Part shown: positions 1-8,087 of the stretch, piece by piece
Layout: each line of letters starts with the position of its first letter
Numbering within the stretch: the stretch's first letter is position 1
From: Solibacillus silvestris_B
GTDB taxonomy: Bacteria > Bacillota > Bacilli > Bacillales_A > Planococcaceae
Assembly: GCF_051967575.1 (NCBI RefSeq)
Contig: NZ_JBQCJW010000037.1
Location: 1-38,125, forward strand
Reading direction: 5' to 3'
Length of the DNA: 38,125 bases
Translations under genes and position numbers: made by a program
The notes under the pieces: generated by a model
Databases searched by the model: none
Told to the model about the DNA's origin: nothing
What the model saw: the letters and a program-made list of their open reading frames with translations, nothing else

Positions 1-110
1 AGGTTCTTATTGAAATCGAGAAGAACCAAATAGCATCAACTATTGAACCTAATTATTTATGTGCGAAGTTTGAGTTAATAATAAATCATAGTAGATTTTT
101 TGAGAGAGTG

Positions 111-119
111 TGTTATAAT
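111..119 (+). promoter_or_regulatory. Extended -10 promoter element for rpmG
   Basis: The sequence TGTTATAAT is an extended -10 element (TGn plus a perfect TATAAT) about 65 bases upstream of the rpmG start. No convincing -35 hexamer lies 16-18 bases upstream, which is tolerated for extended -10 promoters. Inferred from sequence only. Confidence 0.5.
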
Positions 120-182
120 AGGTAAGTCGTATAAATCATGCTCAAATAAATTTATTCTTAATTTAGAGTGGGAGGGTTAATG

Positions 183-332
183 ATGCGCGTAAACATTACT
201 TTAGCTTGCACAGATTGCGGCGAACGTAACTACATTTCAAAAAAGAACAAGCGTAACAATCCAGAGCGTCTTGAACTTAAAAAATATTGCTCTCGCGAGA
301 AGAAGTACACTCTTCACCGCGAAACAAAGTAA
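183..332 (+). CDS. rpmG: 50S ribosomal protein L33
   Basis: Component of the large ribosomal subunit. The 49-residue product begins MRVNITLACTDCGERNY and ends TLHRETK, the signature of bacterial L33 and exactly the usual length. It keeps a CxxC pair near residues 9-12 and a third Cys in KYCSRE, while the position of a fourth zinc-ligand Cys is occupied by Glu, so zinc binding is uncertain. Two in-frame ATGs stand side by side (180 and 183). The GGAGGG at 171-176 is three bases from the first and six from the second, so 183 is preferred. A strong terminator follows, so it is probably transcribed alone. Confidence 0.95.
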   Translation: MRVNITLACTDCGERNYISKKNKRNNPERLELKKYCSREKKYTLHRETK

Positions 333-346
333 TAATCGCTCAGTTA

Positions 347-380
347 GCCAAAACCACTTGCTGGTTTTGGCTTTTTACTT
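347..380 (+). terminator. Intrinsic terminator of rpmG
   Basis: GCCAAAACCA pairs perfectly with TGGTTTTGGC across a 5-base loop and is followed by TTTTTACTT. Ten-base-pair stem plus U tract. Confidence 0.9.
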
Positions 381-477
381 GCAGCCTGATTTATTGTTGA
401 ACGTTTCTATGATGGATTAATCATATTCATCCACGATAAAAACATTTAACTTCTTGAGGAAAGTAGGGGGATTTTGT

Positions 478-1041
478 TTGGAGAAAAGGGAATACCGTAA
501 ACAAGTGCAGGAAAAATTGGCTGAAATGACGCATCAAACATATCGTGAGCGCTCATTGAATATAGCGAAGCAGTTATTACAAGAGCCGTCGATCCAAAAA
601 GCCAATACAATCGCCATTACATTGTCTAACCAGCCAGAAGTGGATACGACGTTTATCATTGAGCAATTATGGAAATTAAACAAGCAAGTTGCAATACCGA
701 AATGCGATCCGACAAACCGCTCAATGCAATTTTATAAAATCGATAGCTTTGCTGAAACAGAGCGTGCTTTTAAAAATATTTTGGAACCGATTCCGGAAAT
801 TACGGAACCCGCAGCAAAAGAGGAATTGGATGTGATTATAGTTCCCGGTGTCGTCTTTGACCGGCGAGGGTACAGAATCGGATTTGGCGGAGGATATTAT
901 GATCGCTATTTAGCCGGCTTCAATGGCAAGCGGATTTCCCTGTCGTTTAAAGAGCAATTATTGAACAATATACCGAGAGAATCACATGATCTGCCGGTAC
1001 ATATAATACTTACAGATAAAGAGCGCATCATTTGCGAATAA
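478..1041 (+). CDS. yqgN: 5-formyltetrahydrofolate cyclo-ligase
   Basis: Converts 5-formyl-THF to 5,10-methenyl-THF with ATP hydrolysis in the cytoplasm, feeding the one-carbon folate pool. The family's conserved C-terminal motif GFGGGYYDRYL is present at about residues 139-149, with the upstream IIVPGVVFDRRGYRIG segment and an N-terminal KREYRKQV helix. A TTG start at 478 gives 187 residues, the usual size. It is chosen because AGGGGG at 465-470 sits seven bases upstream, whereas the earlier in-frame TTG at 454 has no ribosome binding site. The gene is followed after 18 bases by yqgQ, whose ribosome binding site lies just past this stop codon, indicating co-transcription. A folate one-carbon role fits the glycine cleavage genes further along, but no shared regulation is visible. 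Confidence 0.93.
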   Translation: MEKREYRKQVQEKLAEMTHQTYRERSLNIAKQLLQEPSIQKANTIAITLSNQPEVDTTFIIEQLWKLNKQVAIPKCDPTNRSMQFYKIDSFAETERAFKNILEPIPEITEPAAKEELDVIIVPGVVFDRRGYRIGFGGGYYDRYLAGFNGKRISLSFKEQLLNNIPRESHDLPVHIILTDKERIICE

Positions 1042-1059
1042 ATGTTGGAGGAACGACGA

Positions 1060-1260
1060 ATGAAGTCAATGTTAGATATACTTGAGCTGTTGAAACAATA
1101 CGGGATTTACATTTACACAAAAGATCGCATTGGCGATTTATATTTGATGGAAGATGAAATAAAGGAATTATACAAATCCAATGTTTTGGACATTAAAGAC
1201 TTCCAGATGGCGCTGTTAATATTGCGACAAGAAGAGCAAAGGCTTAAAGCAGGAAAATAA
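1060..1260 (+). CDS. yqgQ: YqgQ family protein (DUF910)
   Basis: Small conserved Firmicute protein of unknown function, 66 residues. It is rich in Leu, Ile and charged residues, consistent with a compact helical bundle and no membrane segment. The family is recognised by LLKQYGIYIYTKDRIGDLYLMEDEIKELY. ATG 1060 is chosen because GGAGG at 1047-1051 is well spaced; the in-frame ATG at 1042 lies before that ribosome binding site. In B. subtilis the equivalent gene precedes glcK, which is missing here. Confidence 0.88.
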   Translation: MKSMLDILELLKQYGIYIYTKDRIGDLYLMEDEIKELYKSNVLDIKDFQMALLILRQEEQRLKAGK

Positions 1261-1273
1261 TCGGGCTTTATAG

Positions 1274-1380
1274 TATAATGTTATGTATCGTTTAGTGGAC
1301 TGCCTGTGAAACTTGGGGTTTTAAACGTTGTTGATGGTAATACCCTTAGTAAACAGCGGAAATGAACCGCTGTTTTCGTA
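1274..1380 (+). ncRNA. Possible small RNA between yqgQ and the LTA synthase gene
   Basis: A perfect TATAAT at 1274-1279 is followed about 70 bases later by a strong terminator at 1351-1380, with no open reading frame between them. The interval holds possible pairings: CGTTTA with TAAACG, and GGGT with ACCC. The -35 region is poor. I do not recognise the family. It could simply be a terminator for yqgQ with a chance -10 box. The remaining bases up to the next gene (1381-1579) show only AT-rich sequence with no clear promoter. Confidence 0.35.
1351..1380 (+). terminator. Intrinsic terminator downstream of yqgQ
   Basis: AAACAGCGG pairs perfectly with CCGCTGTTT around a 7-base loop and is followed by a short T-rich tail. 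Confidence 0.8.
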
Positions 1381-1579
1381 TTTTACGAAACCTTTTCAAT
1401 GTTGAAACGTACTAAATAATAGTGTATTTTTCAGAATGTAATTGCTTTTGCCTATGCGGCGAAATATTGTTGCGCATCGTCGTAAAAAGGATTAAGATAG
1501 ATTTTGTTTCAAATGAAATATACGCAAATGAGATAATATATTTAAAAATTTGAATTTGTAAAGAGAGGATGTATAGGAT

Positions 1580-3481
1580 ATGAAAGATTTTAAATGGCCT
1601 AAACATTCGATATTAGCGATTGCCGTAATAGCAACATGGATTAAAACTGTAATTGTTTATGAGACTAGCTTTGATATGAAAATGGAAAATGCAATGCAAT
1701 TGTTAATTTTGATTATCAATCCATTAAGCTTTTTATTATTCTTCTATGGATTGGCTTTATTTTTAAAATCGCAAAAGGCAAGAAATCGTTATATCGTAGG
1801 CGGAAGTATATTATTGGCGTTCGTTTTATATGGAAACGTTGCGTTTTACCGTTTCTATAACGACTTTGTAACATTGCCGGTATTATTTCAAACGAGCAAC
1901 TTTGGGGAATTAGGAACATCTGCCGCTGCAATTATTAACTGGACGGACATTTTTTATTTTGTTGATGTAGTGTTTATTTTAATTGCTGTGAAGCTATTGC
2001 CAAAAGCGCAAGACAACTTGTTTCCTGTCCGAAAAGATGCACGTAAAGCTTATTTTGTCATGACGGCGGCGGTATTATTTTTAAACTTAGGTTTAGCTGA
2101 GACAGAACGCCCGCAATTATTGACACGTGCATTTGACCGTGAGTTGTTAGTCAAAAATATTGGTACGTACAACTATCATTTATACGATGTGTACGTTCAA
2201 TCGAAATCATCGGCCCAACGCGCATTGGCGGACGGCAGTGAACTTGTCGAGGTGAACAACTATGTGCGCGCAAATCAGGCAGAACCGAATATTGAAATGC
2301 TCGGCAAGTATGAAGGGCGCAATATTATTGCCGTATCATTAGAATCATTGCAGACTTTTGTCATTAATAATGAAATGAACGGGGAAGTTATTACACCATT
2401 CCTGAATTCATTAACAAACGATAAAGACACGTATTACTTCAGTGACTTTTATCATCAAACAGGTTTAGGGAAAACTTCCGACTCCGAGTTTATTTTTGAA
2501 AACTCGCTGTACGGCTTAGGTCGTGGCGCGGTATTCTTTACACATGGGGAAAATACGTATAATTCCTTTGCAGAGCGTTTAGGGGAAAATGGCTATTTCA
2601 CAAATGTCATGCATGCGAACAATAAATCATTCTGGAATCGTGACATGATTTATAAATCGTTTAATTTAGATAAGTTCTATGATATCGAATCATATAATGT
2701 AACAGAAGAAACATCGGTAAACTGGGGCTTAAAGGATATTCCTTTCTTTGAGCAGTCTGCTGCGTTAATGAAAGAGATGCCACAGCCGTTTTATAGTCGT
2801 TTAATCACATTGACAAACCACTATCCGTTCTATTTAGATCCGGAAGATATACTCATTCCGGAATATGACTCAAACTCTGGTACATTAAATCGCTATTTCC
2901 AAACAGTTCGTTATTTGGATGAATCCGTGAAGGAATTTTTCGATGATTTAAAAGAACAGGGCTTATATGAAAACTCGATTATCGTTATGTACGGGGATCA
3001 CTACGGGATTTCCGAAAATCATAATAAAGCGATGGCAAAGTATTTAAACAAAGAAGAAATTACACCTTATGACAGTGCTTTACTACAAGCTGTCCCATTA
3101 TATATTCATATTCCAGGATCGAATGATGGACAAGTGATGGATAATGTAGCAGGACAATTGGATATTCGTCCGACATTACTGCATCTTTTAGGTATCGACA
3201 CTTCGAGGGATATGCAGTTAGGTGCAGACCTTTTCTCGGAAGAACATGAGGATTTCGTCATTTTCCGCGACGGCCGTTTCATTACAGATTCATTTGTATA
3301 CGCAGGTGAAGTATGCTATGATCGGGCATCAGGCGAAGAAATCGGAATAGAAAGCTGTCAGCCATATATCGACCGAGCTACACAAGAATTGCAATATTCA
3401 GATCAAATTATTAACGGCGACTTATTGCGTTTCTATGATTCCGAAACAGGCAATTTGCTGACCGATTCAAACTACAAATAA
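1580..3481 (+). CDS. yqgS: Lipoteichoic acid synthase family membrane sulfatase
   Basis: Polytopic membrane enzyme of the LtaS family, which polymerises glycerol phosphate from phosphatidylglycerol on the outer face of the membrane (synthase or primase paralogue). The 633 residues comprise about five N-terminal membrane segments within residues 8-172 and an extracellular sulfatase-fold domain from about 245. Residues matching the metal and nucleophile positions of S. aureus LtaS are visible: Glu255 (VSLES), Thr299 (GLGKTSDSEF), and Asp473-His474 (YGDHYGIS). The start has an AGAGAGGATG ribosome binding site eight bases upstream. The gene is monocistronic between terminators. The YqgS-type name follows the genomic neighbourhood; whether it is the main LTA synthase or a primase cannot be told from sequence alone. 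Confidence 0.92.
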   Translation: MKDFKWPKHSILAIAVIATWIKTVIVYETSFDMKMENAMQLLILIINPLSFLLFFYGLALFLKSQKARNRYIVGGSILLAFVLYGNVAFYRFYNDFVTLPVLFQTSNFGELGTSAAAIINWTDIFYFVDVVFILIAVKLLPKAQDNLFPVRKDARKAYFVMTAAVLFLNLGLAETERPQLLTRAFDRELLVKNIGTYNYHLYDVYVQSKSSAQRALADGSELVEVNNYVRANQAEPNIEMLGKYEGRNIIAVSLESLQTFVINNEMNGEVITPFLNSLTNDKDTYYFSDFYHQTGLGKTSDSEFIFENSLYGLGRGAVFFTHGENTYNSFAERLGENGYFTNVMHANNKSFWNRDMIYKSFNLDKFYDIESYNVTEETSVNWGLKDIPFFEQSAALMKEMPQPFYSRLITLTNHYPFYLDPEDILIPEYDSNSGTLNRYFQTVRYLDESVKEFFDDLKEQGLYENSIIVMYGDHYGISENHNKAMAKYLNKEEITPYDSALLQAVPLYIHIPGSNDGQVMDNVAGQLDIRPTLLHLLGIDTSRDMQLGADLFSEEHEDFVIFRDGRFITDSFVYAGEVCYDRASGEEIGIESCQPYIDRATQELQYSDQIINGDLLRFYDSETGNLLTDSNYK

Positions 3482-3523
3482 AAAAGGGCTGCTTTTGAAT
3501 ATTTCAAGAGCAGCCCTTTTGAA
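3482..3523 (+). terminator. Intrinsic terminator of the LTA synthase gene
   Basis: AAAAGGGCTGCT pairs with AGCAGCCCTTTT, extended inward by TTGAA/TTCAA with a small bulge. A/T runs on both sides make it usable from either strand. Confidence 0.9.
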
Positions 3524-3524
3524 T

Positions 3525-3558
3525 GAAAAAACGCACCGCCATTATAGCGCTGCGTTTT
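3525..3558 (-). terminator. Intrinsic terminator of the DUF2759 gene
   Basis: AACGCA pairs with TGCGTT. Read on the minus strand the stem ends in a run of T. It lies about 95 bases past the DUF2759 stop codon. Confidence 0.6.
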
Positions 3559-3651
3559 CTCTCTGCCTAGGCTAAAACACCGGAGCCCCCGAAACATGGA
3601 GACTGAACGAAGCAAAATCTAATCGGCGCTTTAGCTCACTTGTTTTTGCAA

Positions 3652-3828
3652 TTAGTGTGTTGGTGGATAGCCTTGATTTAAAACCGTCATAATAACGAAC
3701 CAACCAAATACTCCAGCTGCCAACGCATTGAAAACTGCAGCTAAAAGGTTTTTTTCTTTGATTGATTGGAATATGCCAACTACGCCAAAAATTGCAATTA
3801 AACCGAAAATAACCATTAATAAGTTCAT
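3652..3828 (-). CDS. DUF2759 family small membrane protein
   Basis: A 58-residue protein with two hydrophobic segments (about residues 1-20 and 30-48), matching the small Bacillales DUF2759 (YqgW-like) family. Function is unknown. The ATG at 3828 is chosen because AAAGGAGT lies ten bases upstream on the minus strand; the longer in-frame version starting at 3873 has no such site and adds a charged, non-conserved extension. It is transcribed opposite to both neighbours and lies between the LTA synthase and the MBL hydrolase genes, as in related Bacillales. Confidence 0.8.
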   Translation of the reverse strand: MNLLMVIFGLIAIFGVVGIFQSIKEKNLLAAVFNALAAGVFGWFVIMTVLNQGYPPTH

Positions 3829-4000
3829 AAAAATTGACACTCCTTTAGGACATTCCAAAAAATGTCGCAACAATATTCCTCTTTTATTGTAAAGCTTTCC
3901 AATTCGTTTGTCGAGAACTAAAAATGACGTTTGTTTGAACGATTAACTTTCTCTATCGGAAATGACGAAAAAAGGTATAATGGGAACTGAGGTGATTTTC

Positions 4001-4645
4001 ATGTTGAATATAAGAAGCTATAGTCTGGGCCCTGTGCAAACGAATTGTTACATCGTAGGCAATAAAAACAAAGACTGCCTGATTTTTGATCCAGGAGAAG
4101 AAGGGGCGCGCATTATTAGTGAGCTGCGCAAAAATGGATTAAACCCGTTGGCGATTTTATTAACACATACGCATTTTGACCATATTGGGGCAGTTGATGC
4201 AATACGGGCGCTGTATAAAATCCCGCTTTATGTGCATGAAAAGGAAGTCGATTGGTTAGCGGATCCGATGAAAAACGGTTCCGGGAAATATGCGGAGTTG
4301 CCGGATTATATTGTAAATAAACCAGACGAAGAACATATCATTCGCGCAGAAGGGAAAATGACAATAGGCAGCTTTTCTTTCGATATTGCCCATACACCAG
4401 GCCATTCTCCAGGAAGCATATCTTTTATCTTCAAGGAAGACGGCTTTGCGATTGTTGGTGATACATTATTTGAACAAAGTATTGGCCGGACGGATTTAAT
4501 CGGCGGCTCGATGAATACTCTTTTAAAATCAATTCATGATAAGCTTTTATCATTGCCGGAAGATACGATTATTTATCCGGGACACGGCAGCTATACGACA
4601 CCTGCTACAGAAATGGATTCAAACCCGTTTTTAAATGGTTTTTAA
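4001..4645 (+). CDS. yqgX: MBL-fold metallo-hydrolase (YqgX/glyoxalase II-like)
   Basis: Cytoplasmic metallo-beta-lactamase-fold hydrolase of the YqgX group, related to hydroxyacylglutathione hydrolases. All metal-binding motifs are visible in the 214 residues: HTHFDH (about 56-61), HTPGHSPG, GDTLF and a final YPGHG. The physiological substrate is not established; in bacillithiol-using Firmicutes a thioester hydrolase role is plausible. ATG 4001 is chosen because GAGGTG lies six bases upstream. An earlier in-frame ATG at 3962 would overlap a probable -10 box (TATAAT at 3976-3981). Confidence 0.9.
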   Translation: MLNIRSYSLGPVQTNCYIVGNKNKDCLIFDPGEEGARIISELRKNGLNPLAILLTHTHFDHIGAVDAIRALYKIPLYVHEKEVDWLADPMKNGSGKYAELPDYIVNKPDEEHIIRAEGKMTIGSFSFDIAHTPGHSPGSISFIFKEDGFAIVGDTLFEQSIGRTDLIGGSMNTLLKSIHDKLLSLPEDTIIYPGHGSYTTPATEMDSNPFLNGF

Positions 4646-4706
4646 CATTTAATGTATGGAATGGCGGGGATTTTATCAACACTAGCAGTAATTATATTTT
4701 CCCCCG

Positions 4707-4752
4707 AAAAAAAACGACCGCTCTTAGCTGAGAGCGAGTCGTTTTTATTTTT
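4707..4752. terminator. Bidirectional terminator between the yqgX and DUF2626 genes
   Basis: ACGACCGCTC pairs with GAGCGAGTCGT with one bulged base. The stem has an A run on its left side and TTTTTATTTTT on the right, so it can serve both convergent genes. Confidence 0.85.
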
Positions 4753-4993
4753 AGTGTCCGGCACCCGGTGTGTGAAGGAACGTTGTGTAATACGTGAATC
4801 CAGCGAAGAATACTGTTAAATATGCTCCGAAAATGTACATGTACATGCGTTCTGAAAGATTTAAGAAGCCTAATAATAAGAATAAACCTGTATTACCTAC
4901 GAATAATAGCGAAACCTCGTTCATACCGCCAAGGTAGAACATAACGGCGAAAATAGCAGTCCAGAATGCCATAACTTTATACATATTGCTCAT
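4751..4993 (-). CDS. DUF2626 family membrane protein
   Basis: An 80-residue protein starting MSNMYKVMAFWTAIFAVMFYL, with three predicted membrane segments (about residues 5-20, 25-45 and 50-72). It matches the small DUF2626 (YqgY-like) proteins of Bacillales, function unknown. The start at 4993 is preferred because AAAAGGAGGGG precedes it at proper distance; the upstream in-frame start at 5041 would put the initiator on top of the promoter. It is transcribed convergently with yqgX. Confidence 0.85.
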   Translation of the reverse strand: MSNMYKVMAFWTAIFAVMFYLGGMNEVSLLFVGNTGLFLLLGFLNLSERMYMYIFGAYLTVFFAGFTYYTTFLHTPGAGH

Positions 4994-5039
4994 GAAGAAT
5001 TCCCCTCCTTTTACGAAAAAATAGAATAATCTCTTATCC

Positions 5040-5069
5040 ATTATAAATCAAGTTTCTCAATAATGTAAA
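5040..5069 (-). promoter_or_regulatory. SigA-type promoter of the DUF2626 gene
   Basis: On the minus strand TTTACA (5069-5064), an 18-base spacer and TATAAT (5045-5040) form a good housekeeping promoter about 45 bases ahead of the DUF2626 start. Confidence 0.65.
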
Positions 5070-5113
5070 CTGGAACTTATGGAAGAGTTGTGACAATCGC
5101 GTGTTTTTTTCCA

Positions 5114-5812
5114 TTAATTGTGTACTGCAATTTTGTATTTGCAAAATTCACATGCATTTTTCATGCTTTCCACTTGTGCGAATTCGTTTTTTTCGAACAA
5201 AGTGTCGACTTGTCCGTGTAAGTAGGATTCATGCAATTGACAAACGATTTGCCCGTATTTTGTCAATTGCTCATGGAATGGACAATTGAAAATAGAAAAA
5301 ATCAGCGTTTTTGAATGTTGCTGCTCGATAACTTCCGGTACATAGCCAATTAATTTTGCGCTATTCGTTAATAAAGCAAGCTTATCATCAAAAGTTAACG
5401 GAAATTTTCTTTTCAAAGCATTCATTTGTTCGAGCATTGATTGTTTCCCGTCCCGATAGCTAATCTCTATTGCCTTGTTTAACGCTATATCCCCGAGTTC
5501 ATCGATCAGATCAAGCGACCATTTGATTAATGATGATTGATCCCGCCTTGGGAAACTTAAATTAATCCCTTCCTGCTTTACTTTATATACTCTGCCGGGT
5601 CGGCCGCCTTTTCCTGTTTTTAAATATTCGGCTGATATTGCACCGATTTCCGCAAGCTTTGTTAAATGTAAACGTGCCACATTTGAGTGGATTCCAAATT
5701 GTTCGGCAATTTCCTGGACGGAAACATATTGTTTATACTGCAGCATATATTCATAAATGGAAAATCGTGTTTCGTCTGCTAGTGTACTAGTAATCTTGAT
5801 TGGATGTATCAT
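5114..5812 (-). CDS. HTH transcriptional regulator with C-terminal Cys cluster (SufR-like architecture)
   Basis: A 232-residue regulator. The N-terminal 70 residues form an ArsR/winged-helix DNA-binding domain (ETRFSIYEYML, SVQEIAEQFG, NVARLHLTKL, followed by a GRPGRVYKV wing). The C-terminal part carries four Cys in the order NCPFHE, IVCQL, NACEFCKY, resembling the SufR/V4R-type regulators that bind an Fe-S cluster or metal. ATG 5812 is chosen because GGAGGTG lies six bases upstream; a GTG five codons earlier overlaps that site. It is divergent from comGA, separated by about 190 bases that carry the ComK-type box. The gene's target is unknown. Iron-sulfur sensing is an inference from the Cys pattern. 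Confidence 0.8.
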   Translation of the reverse strand: MIHPIKITSTLADETRFSIYEYMLQYKQYVSVQEIAEQFGIHSNVARLHLTKLAEIGAISAEYLKTGKGGRPGRVYKVKQEGINLSFPRRDQSSLIKWSLDLIDELGDIALNKAIEISYRDGKQSMLEQMNALKRKFPLTFDDKLALLTNSAKLIGYVPEVIEQQHSKTLIFSIFNCPFHEQLTKYGQIVCQLHESYLHGQVDTLFEKNEFAQVESMKNACEFCKYKIAVHN

Positions 5813-5917
5813 ATTGTTCACCTCCACCTTGCTGAAAATTAAAATAAAAAACCTACTTTTCTATTATTCTACATGAATCGCCTTCAAATTTGTTAATTTT
5901 AATAGAAAATATCCTAT

Positions 5918-5970
5918 AAAAAGAAATTTTCTGCATTTTTATGTAAATTTTCCATATACCGTTCTATAAT
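5918..5970 (+). promoter_or_regulatory. ComK-type AT boxes and promoter of the comG operon
   Basis: A perfect ComK half-site AAAA-N5-TTTT occupies 5918-5930. After the classical 8-base spacer, 5939-5951 carries a weaker second half whose TTTT end is intact. TATAAT at 5965-5970 lies 17 bases after TGTAAA (5942-5947), a poor -35, as expected for an activator-dependent promoter. ComK control of comG is established in B. subtilis; here it is inferred. Confidence 0.6.
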
Positions 5971-6001
5971 TGCAATAAGAATAAAATATATAGTTGAAGA
6001 G

Positions 6002-7018
6002 GTGATTTCAATCGAGCAGCAATCTATCATTGAACAAAAATGTTTGGGGCTCTTGGCGAATGCGGCGAAACTGGAAGCAACAGATATTCATTTAATACCT
6101 AGAGAAGTTTGCTATGATCTTCTGCTGAGAAAGTACGGCCGGTTTGAAAAAGCAGATGAGCTGCCTGCCGAGCTTGCCACTCGCATGATTTCCTATTTCA
6201 AATTTTTATCTTCCCTCGATATTAGTGAAAAACGAAAACCTCAAAGCGGCGCCTTTCAAAAGTTTATTGATCCTTCGATGTATGCTTTCCGAATTTCAAC
6301 ATTGCCATCCAGTTTTTATAAAGAAAGTTTAGCGATCCGAATTCTGCGCCAAAACTACACATTACCATTGCAAACCATATGTCATTTTCAGGAAAGTGTT
6401 GAGCAGCTGTATAAGCTGGCACAAATGGAAAGTGGATTAATATTAATTAGCGGGGCTACAGGGACTGGCAAAACGACGACATTGTATTCATTGTTGCATT
6501 ATTGTGCACATCATTTGTCGCGACATGTTATTTCATTGGAAGACCCGGTTGAAAGCGCGCAGGAACAGCTTTTGCAAATCCAAGTGAACGAACGTGCGGG
6601 CATTACGTATTCCGCCGGTTTAAAAGCGATATTACGGCATTCTCCTGAAGTGATCATGCTTGGCGAAATCCGCGACAGGGAGACGGCAAAAGTCGCAATG
6701 GAAGCAGCGTTTTCGGGACATTTGGTCATATCGACTATTCATGCAAAAGATACTGTTAATTGTATTTATCGGCTCAATGATCTATCAGTTTCGTTAGAGG
6801 AGATGAGGCAAATGTTAAGGGCAATCGTCTCGCAGCGCTTAATAGAAACGAATGACATAGGCTATAAAGCGATTTTTGAATTTTTGACAGATGAACAGTT
6901 AAAGGCGGCGATTGACTCCATTTCAAATGCAAGAAGCTATACATTGCCATTTGACGAAACATTCGCCGGACAAATAGCAAAATTGCAAGGAGATTGCTAT
7001 GAATATACCTCTACTTAG
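6002..7018 (+). CDS. comGA: ComGA, competence pseudopilus assembly ATPase
   Basis: Cytoplasmic GspE/PilB-family ATPase that powers assembly of the transformation pseudopilus. Visible are Walker A (SGATGTGKTTT, about residue 150), the Asp box region (SLEDPVE), Walker B (VIMLGEIRDRETA) and the HAKDTV His box. About 338 residues, the normal size for the shorter Gram-positive ComGA. The start is unsettled: the GTG at 6002 lies inside the only good ribosome binding site (GAAGAGGTG), so initiation may use a rare ATT at 6005 or ATC at 6011. It is the first gene of the comG operon and overlaps comGB by 20 bases. Confidence 0.93.
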   Translation: MISIEQQSIIEQKCLGLLANAAKLEATDIHLIPREVCYDLLLRKYGRFEKADELPAELATRMISYFKFLSSLDISEKRKPQSGAFQKFIDPSMYAFRISTLPSSFYKESLAIRILRQNYTLPLQTICHFQESVEQLYKLAQMESGLILISGATGTGKTTTLYSLLHYCAHHLSRHVISLEDPVESAQEQLLQIQVNERAGITYSAGLKAILRHSPEVIMLGEIRDRETAKVAMEAAFSGHLVISTIHAKDTVNCIYRLNDLSVSLEEMRQMLRAIVSQRLIETNDIGYKAIFEFLTDEQLKAAIDSISNARSYTLPFDETFAGQIAKLQGDCYEYTST

Positions 7019-8072
7019 ACATGTCCAATCCACAGCTTTGCTTCAAAAAGCGATCATCAAGCCTTCCGAATTTCCTACATTGCTCCAACGCATTTCCACA
7101 TTGTTAAACGAAGGATATACATTTGCGCATAGTATTGAGATGCTGCTTCCTTATCATGTAAAACATTATGAACCCATTCAGCAAGAAATCTCAAATATTT
7201 TGCATAGTGGAGGCAGTGCGACACAGGTTTTTCAGTTTTTATGTCTGGACAAGCAATATTTAGTAACGATTGAATTGGCGGAAATGACAGGGAGATTGAG
7301 CGAATCCATTCAAATTGTCGCAAAACAGCTCGCTTTTCAACAACAAGCGAAGGCGAAACTATTAAAGGTGATGTCGTATCCGCTCGTCTTATTTTCATTT
7401 TTGATTATGCTGTTTTTGGCATTTCGGACGTATTTCTTGCCGAATATATCATCTGTCGTGACATCAAGGGTGAATGAAGAAGTGTCAGCAAGTATTCAAT
7501 GGTCGACATTTTTCCTCCATATGCCAGACTATATTGTCGGTGCAGCATTAGTACTATGCATTGTTTTCTTGGGTTTTGTTTTATATGTGCGAAAGAAACG
7601 CATAGACTTGCAACTCCATATTTTATTTAAGCTCCCATTCATCAGCCTTTTTTGGCGTTTAATATTGACGAGGCAGTTTTCCCGTCATTTAGGCAATTTA
7701 TTATTGGCAGGGTTTTCCTTGCAAAATGCATTCGACCATTTAAAATCCCAGCAGCATCAAAAGCAAATTGCATACATTGCCAATACTTTGCAGCAGCGCA
7801 TACTGATCGGTGATTCTTTGGCGCGTGCGGCGGAAGTTGTCGGCTATTTTTACCCGAAATTTGAGCATTTCATTGCACATGGCGAGGCAAGTGGATTATT
7901 AGGGCGGGAACTGATCTTATATTGCGAGCTTCTTGATGAAAAGCTCCAAAAAATAATCGAACGTTTATTGGCGATCATCCAGCCCCTGCTTTTCATTATT
8001 ATCGCTATTTGTGTAATTGCCGCATATTTAAGCATTTTGATTCCTATGTATGATGTAATCGACTTTATATAA
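6999..8072 (+). CDS. comGB: ComGB, competence pseudopilus membrane platform protein
   Basis: Polytopic inner-membrane platform protein of the GspF/PilC family that couples ComGA to the pseudopilin fibre. The 357 residues show two T2SF domains with membrane segments near residues 125-145, 175-198 and a C-terminal IIQPLLFIIIAICVIAAYL segment, in the expected order. The start at 6999 has AAGGAGA six bases upstream inside the end of comGA, and the overlap indicates translational coupling. comGC follows after 15 bases. Confidence 0.93.
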   Translation: MNIPLLRHVQSTALLQKAIIKPSEFPTLLQRISTLLNEGYTFAHSIEMLLPYHVKHYEPIQQEISNILHSGGSATQVFQFLCLDKQYLVTIELAEMTGRLSESIQIVAKQLAFQQQAKAKLLKVMSYPLVLFSFLIMLFLAFRTYFLPNISSVVTSRVNEEVSASIQWSTFFLHMPDYIVGAALVLCIVFLGFVLYVRKKRIDLQLHILFKLPFISLFWRLILTRQFSRHLGNLLLAGFSLQNAFDHLKSQQHQKQIAYIANTLQQRILIGDSLARAAEVVGYFYPKFEHFIAHGEASGLLGRELILYCELLDEKLQKIIERLLAIIQPLLFIIIAICVIAAYLSILIPMYDVIDFI

Positions 8073-8087
8073 GAAGAGGTGAAATAG

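Noticed and set aside
1..27. GGTTCTT/AAGAACC hairpin as a terminator
   Set aside because: No T tract follows the seven-pair stem.
1..125. Reading frames open at the left edge (for example one ending CYNR then stop near 122)
   Set aside because: Two frames are open for only short distances, neither matches a family I recognise, and the longer one runs into the rpmG promoter. Too little sequence to call a partial gene.
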